Positions 24,397 to 32,593 of a stretch of 32,593 bases of DNA are shown here, one piece after another; position 1 is the first letter of the stretch, and every line of letters begins with the position of its first letter. The notes under the pieces are model-generated. The model was not told the origin of the DNA and searched no databases. It saw nothing but the letters and a program-made list of their open reading frames with translations. The translations under genes and the position numbers were made by a program. Source of the DNA: Nocardiopsaceae bacterium (GTDB lineage: Bacteria; Actinomycetota; Actinomycetes; Streptosporangiales; Streptosporangiaceae); assembly GCA_017354375.1 (NCBI GenBank), contig JAFMRC010000019.1, positions 1 through 32,593 of the forward strand, written 5' to 3'.

Positions 24397-25554
24397 TCAC
24401 CGGCGCTCGGCGCGTTCCCTGGCGTGGCGCTGCGTGGCGGCGGCGATCGCGTCGCTGGCGCCCTTGTCGAGCTCTTCCCACCGGGACACCGCATGATCCC
24501 GCGCCGCGGCCAGCCGGTCGGTGCTGCCCTGGAACCGCGGCTTGACGTGATTGGCGAACAGCTCGTAGCTCTTCAGGGTCGCGTCATGCCTGGCCCACTC
24601 GTGGTGCATGAGCAGGTACGAGCCGAACCCGCCGGACTGCTTCACCAGCCGCTCGATCTGGGCGACCGCCTCGTCGGGCGTGCCGATGACGCCGAGGCCG
24701 GTCTCGTTGACCCAGGCCACGCGCTCGTCGAAGGTCTTGCCCGCGGCGCGGAAGTGCGGCGCCGCGATGACGTCCTGGGTGTATTCGGCGAACGCGTCGA
24801 GGCCGTAGCGGACATCCTCGATCGCCTGCTCCTTGGTCTCGGCCAGGTGCATCGGACCGACCAGCCGCCATTTACCCCGGTCCGGGACGTGGCCGAACTC
24901 CGGGCCTCGCTCGGCCATGACGTCCCAGTGCAGCGCCAGCGCGTCGAATCCCGCCTGGGCGGTCGCGCCGACGGACATCAGGTGGATGCCGTGCTTGGCG
25001 GCGACCCTGGGTCCCGTCGGCGACGCGATCGCCGCGACCGTGATCTCGAAGTCGCTGTAGGGCGCGTACTGGGTCCGGGCGTCTACCAGCCGGTACCGGC
25101 TGGTAGACGCGGTCACCGCCTCACCCCGCAGGATCGCCATCAGGACGTCGACGTCCTCCTCGAACGCGGTCCGCTGCTCCTCCAGGGTGATGCCGATCAT
25201 CGTGGCGTCGGTGGGCAGCGCCCCCGGGCCGAGCCCCAGCATGAACCGGCCGCGCAGCAGCCGGTCGGTGAACAGCGCCCGGTCGGCCACCCACAGCGGG
25301 TTGTGATACGGGACCGAGATCACGCCCGTGCCCAGCTTGATGTTCCTCGTCTGGCTCGCCGCCCAGGCGATGAAGATGAACGGGTCCGGTATCAGCTCGT
25401 GCCCGCCCGAGTGGTGCTCCCCGATCCAGGCCTCGTCGAAGCCGAGCGTGTCCATGTGCCTGAGCACGGCGAGGTCGCGCTCGTAGGCCGCGGTCGGATC
25501 CTGGCCCACCGGGCAGTGGAACGGCGCCATGAACGTCCCGAACTTGAGCGACAT
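24397..25554 (-). CDS. LLM-class flavin-dependent oxidoreductase (luciferase-like)
   Basis: MSLKFGTFMAPFHCPVGQDPTAAYERDLAVLRHMDTLGFDEAWIGEHHSGGHE...RGRFMLGLGPGALPTDATMIG; GAGGGAG SD. Confidence 0.93.
   Translation of the reverse strand: MSLKFGTFMAPFHCPVGQDPTAAYERDLAVLRHMDTLGFDEAWIGEHHSGGHELIPDPFIFIAWAASQTRNIKLGTGVISVPYHNPLWVADRALFTDRLLRGRFMLGLGPGALPTDATMIGITLEEQRTAFEEDVDVLMAILRGEAVTASTSRYRLVDARTQYAPYSDFEITVAAIASPTGPRVAAKHGIHLMSVGATAQAGFDALALHWDVMAERGPEFGHVPDRGKWRLVGPMHLAETKEQAIEDVRYGLDAFAEYTQDVIAAPHFRAAGKTFDERVAWVNETGLGVIGTPDEAVAQIERLVKQSGGFGSYLLMHHEWARHDATLKSYELFANHVKPRFQGSTDRLAAARDHAVSRWEELDKGASDAIAAATQRHARERAERR
25079..25110. repeat. 32-bp perfect spacerless palindrome inside the LLM CDS
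   Basis: GCGTCTACCAGCCGGT|ACCGGCTGGTAGACGC. Confidence 0.95.
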
Positions 25555-25702
25555 CGCCAGCTCCCTCGCACATCCGCGTCTTTCCACACAAGACGCTCAT
25601 CCGGCGAATGTCAAACCCGGAACCGGACTACGCCCGGTTCAGAACGCAGTGCTTCCCGGGGGACACCCCCGGACCCCCGGAAACCCCAAACCCGCTTATA
25701 CC

Positions 25703-25745
25703 GAACGGAGCGGCGGTGACTGCTGACGTCACCGCCGCTCCGTTC
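25703..25745 (-). terminator. katG terminator-like hairpin
   Basis: GAACGGAGCGGCGGTGAC-tgctgac-GTCACCGCCGCTCCGTTC, perfect 18-bp stem, 8 nt past the katG stop. Confidence 0.8.
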
Positions 25746-25752
25746 CGGGATA

Positions 25753-28468
<2,716 letters not shown>

Positions 28469-28475
28469 GCTCCGA

Positions 28476-28505
28476 AAGGTAACACCCTTAACGCGAACGG
28501 TTCAA
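28476..28505 (-). promoter_or_regulatory. furA-katG leaderless promoter
   Basis: Minus strand TTGAAC (28505-28500), N18, TACCTT (28481-28476), N7, ATG (28468). Confidence 0.6.
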
Positions 28506-28617
28506 GGGAACAAATCACACAAGTTTGTATTTCCCACCACTTCTCCCGGAAAGCGTGCTTCCGGGAAATACGCGGCCCTCGGTCTTGGTTGCCCTCCCTG
28601 AGGGAAGGAACTGGGTC

Positions 28618-29856
28618 GTGCCGAATACCTCCATCCACCTCGCCGTGGCCCTGGACGGGGCGGGCTGGCATCCCGCCGCCCGGCGGGAGCCGGATGCCCG
28701 GCCGCGCGAGCTTTTCACCGCCGGGTACTGGGTGGGCCTCGCCCGCGAGGCCGAAGCCGGCCTGGTGGACTTCCTGACGATCGAGGACTCCCTCGGGCCG
28801 CGGCCATGGGGAGGGGTCGCGCCGTGGCCCCCCGTCGCCGGGACGCGGGCCGGGGATATCCCCGGACGACTCGACGCGGTGCTCCTCGCCGCCCGGATCG
28901 CGCCGCTGACCCGCCACATCGGCCTGATTCCCGCGGTCGTCACCACGCACACCGAGCCGTTCCACGCCTCCACCGCGATCGCGACCCTGGACTACGTCAG
29001 CGAGGGCCGGGCCGGCTGGCGGCCCCGGATCTCCTCCTCCCGCGACGAGGCCGCGCACTTCGGCCGCCGCGCGTTTCCCGCGCTCGGACGTAGTCCGAGC
29101 GCAGGCCGCGACGATGAGGCCTTCGCGGCGCACGAACGCGACCTGTTCGACGAGGCCGCCGACTACGTCGAGGTGGTGCGCAGGCTCTGGGACTCCTGGG
29201 AGGACGACGCGGTGATCCGCGACGTCCCGACCGGCCGGTTCATCGACACCGACAAGCTGCACTACATCGACTTCGAGGGCCGGTGGTTCAGCGTCCGCGG
29301 CCCGTCCATCACGCCGCGCCCGCCGCAGGGCCAGCCGGTCGTCGCCGCCCTCGCGCACGCCGAGGTTCCCTACCGGTTCGCCGCCCGCGCCGCCGACGTC
29401 ATCTTCATCACCCCGCGCGACCCCGCCCACGCCGCCGAGATCATCTCGGAGATCAACGCCTTTGCCGCCGAACGGATCGGGGCGCCTCCTTCGGTCTACG
29501 CCGATCTCACCGTCTTCCTCGACGACCAGCCGGGTGCCGCCGCCGCCCGCAGGGCGCGCCTCGACGACGCGGTCGGCCAGGAGTACCGCTCCGACTCGGC
29601 GATCATCACCGGAACCCCGCCCGAGATCGCCGGCCTGCTGCTGGAGTGGCGGGCCGCGGGCCTGGACGGGTTCCGGCTCCGGCCGGGCACGCTCCCCCAC
29701 GACCTGGAGCGGATCACCCGCGGCCTGGTCCCCGAGCTCCAGCGGCGCGGCGCGTTCCGCTCCTCCTACGGGGTTCCCGGGCGAGAAGGGGAGACCCTGC
29801 GCGAGCGCCTCGGCCTCGGCCCCCGCCCGGCCAACCGCTACGCGGAGGTGCCGTGA
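28618..29856 (+). CDS. LLM-class flavin monooxygenase 1 of 3
   Basis: VPNTSIHLAVALDGAGWHP...VDFLTIEDSLG...TATLDYVSEGRAGWRP; GTG start with upstream GGGAAGGAAC. Confidence 0.88.
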   Translation: MPNTSIHLAVALDGAGWHPAARREPDARPRELFTAGYWVGLAREAEAGLVDFLTIEDSLGPRPWGGVAPWPPVAGTRAGDIPGRLDAVLLAARIAPLTRHIGLIPAVVTTHTEPFHASTAIATLDYVSEGRAGWRPRISSSRDEAAHFGRRAFPALGRSPSAGRDDEAFAAHERDLFDEAADYVEVVRRLWDSWEDDAVIRDVPTGRFIDTDKLHYIDFEGRWFSVRGPSITPRPPQGQPVVAALAHAEVPYRFAARAADVIFITPRDPAHAAEIISEINAFAAERIGAPPSVYADLTVFLDDQPGAAAARRARLDDAVGQEYRSDSAIITGTPPEIAGLLLEWRAAGLDGFRLRPGTLPHDLERITRGLVPELQRRGAFRSSYGVPGREGETLRERLGLGPRPANRYAEVP

Positions 29857-31184
29857 CCAAGCAAGTCATCCTGGGCGCGCATTTCCCCGGCGTCAACAAC
29901 CACACCGTGTGGACCGACCCGGCGGCGGGTTCCCAGATCGCGTTCTCCTCGTTCGCCCACCTGGCCCGCACCGCCGACGCGGCAGGCTTCGACTTCTTCT
30001 TCCTGGCCGAGGGGCTGCGGCTGCGCGAGCAGCGGGGCAAGATCCACGACCTGGACGTGGTCGGGCGGCCGAACACCATGACCGTCCTGTCCGCCCTCGC
30101 CGCCGTCACCGGCCATCTCGGGCTGATCGGGACCATCCAGGCCACCTACAACGAGCCGTACGAGATCGCCCGGCAGTTCGCCACCCTGGACCACCTGTCC
30201 GACGGGCGGGCCGGCTGGAACGTCGTGACGTCGCCGGACGCGTTCACCGGGGAGAACTTCCGGCGCGGCGGCTACCTGGACCGCGGGGACCGCTACGTGC
30301 GGGCCGCGGAGTTCGTGCAGGCCTGCCGTGAGCTGTGGGAATCGTGGACGAGGGACAATCGCCCCGATCCGTTCCGGATAAAGGGGTTGAATTTCGACAT
30401 TTCCGGCATCTTCACGGTTCCCCGCAGCCCGCAGCTCCACCCGGTGATCTTGCAGGCCGGAGACTCCGACGGCGGGCGGGAGTTCGCGGCGCACAGCGCC
30501 GACGCGGTCTTCACCCGGCACGCCAGCTACGATGCCGGGCGCGCGTTCTACGCCGACGTGAAGGGGCGGCTGGGCCGGTACGGGCGGGCGCCGGAATCGC
30601 TGAAGGTGCTGCCGGGCGCGGGCTTCGTGCTGGGCGACACCCCCGCGGAGGCCGCCGAGCGGGTCCGGTACGTGCGACGGCAGCAGGTGTCGCCGCAGAC
30701 CGCGATCATGCTGCTGGAGCAGGTGTGGAACACCGACCTGTCGGCGTTCGACCCCGACGGGCCGCTGCCGCCGTTCGACCCCGACCCTTCCGCCGAGTCG
30801 ATCATCCAGGGGCGGGCGCGGATGTACGACGACCCGGTCGCGGTCGCGCGGAAGTGGCGGGCGGTCGCCGAGGAGAAGAAGCTCTCGATCCGGGACCTGA
30901 TCATCGAGGTGACGCGCAGGGAGACGTTCTCCGGAACGGCCTCGCAGGTCGCGGAGGCGATTAACCGCAGCGTCCAGGACGACGCCTGCGACGGGTTCAT
31001 CATGGTGCCCTACCTCATCCCGGACGGGCTCGACGAGTTCGCGGCGAAGGTCGTGCCGCTGCTGGCCGAGCGGGGCGTGTTCCGGAGCGAGTACGAGGAG
31101 GGGACGACGTTGCGGGACCGGATGGGGCTCGGGCCGGCCCGTCCGGCGCCAGACTGGGCCGCGGCCCGCCGGGAGGGCATGTGA
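29853..31184 (+). CDS. NtaA/SnaA/DszA-type FMN-dependent monooxygenase, 2 of 3
   Basis: ILGAHFPGVNNHTVWTDP...FDFFFLAEGLRLREQRG...QFATLDHLSDGRAGWNVVTSPDAFTGENFRRGGYLDRGDRYVRAAEFVQACRELWESW; GTGA overlap with gene 1. Confidence 0.95.
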   Translation: MTKQVILGAHFPGVNNHTVWTDPAAGSQIAFSSFAHLARTADAAGFDFFFLAEGLRLREQRGKIHDLDVVGRPNTMTVLSALAAVTGHLGLIGTIQATYNEPYEIARQFATLDHLSDGRAGWNVVTSPDAFTGENFRRGGYLDRGDRYVRAAEFVQACRELWESWTRDNRPDPFRIKGLNFDISGIFTVPRSPQLHPVILQAGDSDGGREFAAHSADAVFTRHASYDAGRAFYADVKGRLGRYGRAPESLKVLPGAGFVLGDTPAEAAERVRYVRRQQVSPQTAIMLLEQVWNTDLSAFDPDGPLPPFDPDPSAESIIQGRARMYDDPVAVARKWRAVAEEKKLSIRDLIIEVTRRETFSGTASQVAEAINRSVQDDACDGFIMVPYLIPDGLDEFAAKVVPLLAERGVFRSEYEEGTTLRDRMGLGPARPAPDWAAARREGM

Positions 31185-32332
31185 CTCCGCTATCGATTCT
31201 CGATCTCGCGCCGGTCACCGAGGATTCCTCGCCCGCCGAGGCGCTGCGGAACACGATCGACCTGGCCCGCAAGGCCGAGGCCGCCGGGTATCTCCGGTAC
31301 TGGGTGGCCGAGCACCACTTCGCGCCCGGGGTCGCGGCGTCGGCTCCCGCCGTCCTCATCGGCGCGATCGCGGCCGCCACCTCCCGGATCCGGGTCGGCT
31401 CCGGGGCGGTGCAGCTCGGGCACCAGACCCCGGCGGCCGTGGTGGAGGCGTTCGGCACGCTGTCCGCGCTGTACCCGGGGCGGATCGACCTTGGCCTTGG
31501 GCGCAGCGGGCAGCGGCGGACCGAGGAGCGCAAGCGGGCGGCGCGGCGGGCCGCCTCCGGCGAGGCGCCGCCGCCCCCCGAGGCGAAGGTCATCGACGGG
31601 CTGCTCATCCCCGGGAAGTACTCCCACTCCCACCTGCTGACGTCGCCGCGGCCCGCGGTGGCGGCCCGGCTGCTGCAGCAGCCCGGGGCCCAGACACCGG
31701 ACTTCGGCGACCAGGTGGACGACATCCTGGCCTTCCTGGCCGGGACGTGGCGGTCGGAGGACGGCATCACCATGGAGACCGTTCCCGGGACGGGATCCGA
31801 CGCCGAGGTGTGGATCCTGGGGTCGAGCGGCGGGCAGAGCGCGCGGGTCGCCGGCGCCCTCGGGCTGCCGTTCGCCGCGAACTACCACGTGTCGCCCGCG
31901 ACCGTGCTGGAGGCCGTGTCGGCCTACCGCGACGCGTTCAGGCCGTCGTCCGTGCTGCGGCGACCGCACGTGCTGGTGTCGGCGGACGTCGTGGTCGCGC
32001 CCACCGACGCTGAGGCCAGGGAGCTGGCCGCGCCGTACGGGCTGTGGGTCCGGTCCGTCAGGTCCGGCGACGGGGCGATGCGGTTCCCGTCTCCCGCCAC
32101 GGTCGCGGCGGAACCGTGGACCGACTCCGACCGGGCGCTGGTCGCCGACCGGACCTCCACCCAGTTCGCGGGCTCGCCCGCCAGCGTGGCCAAGCAACTG
32201 CGGGTGCTGCGAGACGCCACCGGCGCCGACGAGCTGCTCGTCACCACGATCACCGGCCGGCATTCCGACCGGGTGCGCTCATTCGAGTTGCTGGCCCGCG
32301 AGTGGAGCGTAGAGCCACGGGAACGTATTTAG
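31181..32332 (+). CDS. LLM-class flavin monooxygenase 3 of 3
   Basis: LSILDLAPVTEDSSPAEALRNTIDLARKAEAAGYLRYWVAEHHFAPGVA...LYPGRIDLGLGRSG; GTGA overlap with gene 2. Confidence 0.93.
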   Translation: MTPLSILDLAPVTEDSSPAEALRNTIDLARKAEAAGYLRYWVAEHHFAPGVAASAPAVLIGAIAAATSRIRVGSGAVQLGHQTPAAVVEAFGTLSALYPGRIDLGLGRSGQRRTEERKRAARRAASGEAPPPPEAKVIDGLLIPGKYSHSHLLTSPRPAVAARLLQQPGAQTPDFGDQVDDILAFLAGTWRSEDGITMETVPGTGSDAEVWILGSSGGQSARVAGALGLPFAANYHVSPATVLEAVSAYRDAFRPSSVLRRPHVLVSADVVVAPTDAEARELAAPYGLWVRSVRSGDGAMRFPSPATVAAEPWTDSDRALVADRTSTQFAGSPASVAKQLRVLRDATGADELLVTTITGRHSDRVRSFELLAREWSVEPRERI

Positions 32333-32487
32333 CATCAAAAAACACCGATTATTCACAAGTTCCACCTTTACGGCGGAGTCTGCCCCACGTTAATGTCCGT
32401 ATGGCGTATTAACCAGATATGCCGCGACAGGCGGCAGGGCTGCGCAAGGGCGCGTGGCCCCCACCTCACGACGAGGGGAGCTTGTGA

Positions 32488-32593
32488 ATGGCAATACGAC
32501 GACGCTGGCCCATCATGCTGGCCGGCTTGGCCGTCGCCGCCGTCCCGGCGGTGACCATGGCCGCGGCCGGCACGGCCGCGGCGGCCCCCGAGC
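32488..32593 (+). CDS. Partial CDS, secreted protein N-terminus
   Basis: GAGGGGAG SD; MAIRRRWPIMLAGLAVAAVPAVTMAAAGTAAAAPE signal peptide, open to the window edge. Confidence 0.7.
   Translation, partial: MAIRRRWPIMLAGLAVAAVPAVTMAAAGTAAAAPE

Noticed and set aside
21000-24400. Integrated mobile island at tRNA-Arg
   Set aside because: No integrase, transposase, or att direct repeat; neighbouring genes are common actinobacterial regulators.
29283-29853. N-terminal 190 aa of the 633-aa ORF ending at 31184
   Set aside because: Out-of-frame overlap with LLM gene 1; the real start is GTG 29853 at the coupled stop/start.

Overview
High-GC actinobacterial chromosomal window, 32.6 kb, with about 26 supportable protein genes, one tRNA-Arg(UCU) and partial genes at both edges. 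The main blocks are: (i) an HD-domain / VOC / methylglyoxal synthase / MerR block divergent from a DHA2-type MFS exporter; (ii) a PfkB sugar kinase divergent from an NCS1 permease; (iii) VOC, MgtC and Ohr/OsmC genes; (iv) a coherent glycan-utilisation-like locus with a LacI regulator, a DUF2961/GH172-like enzyme and a divergent operon of a family-5 (Opp/Dpp-type) ABC importer plus a Tat-secreted DUF4185-like beta-propeller protein with a C-terminal discoidin-like module, which I propose as a candidate D-arabinan/fructan-type scavenging system; (v) tRNA-Arg; (vi) a WhiJ/Scr-like cluster (XRE-DUF5753, DUF397, ATPase) with a DUF574-type methyltransferase; (vii) furA-katG; (viii) four LLM flavin monooxygenases, three in a translationally coupled operon. 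The most unusual sequence-level signal is a recurring pattern of short (14-21 bp) tandem duplications at gene boundaries. The best example is a 3 x 17 bp array upstream of lacI that creates two mini-ORFs (MTGTAR*, MTGTAR*) joined to each other and to lacI by ATGA overlaps. Several perfect intragenic and intergenic palindromes, a possible DUF397 stop loss and several putative leaderless promoters are also reported. All family assignments are by eye from motifs; no searches were run.
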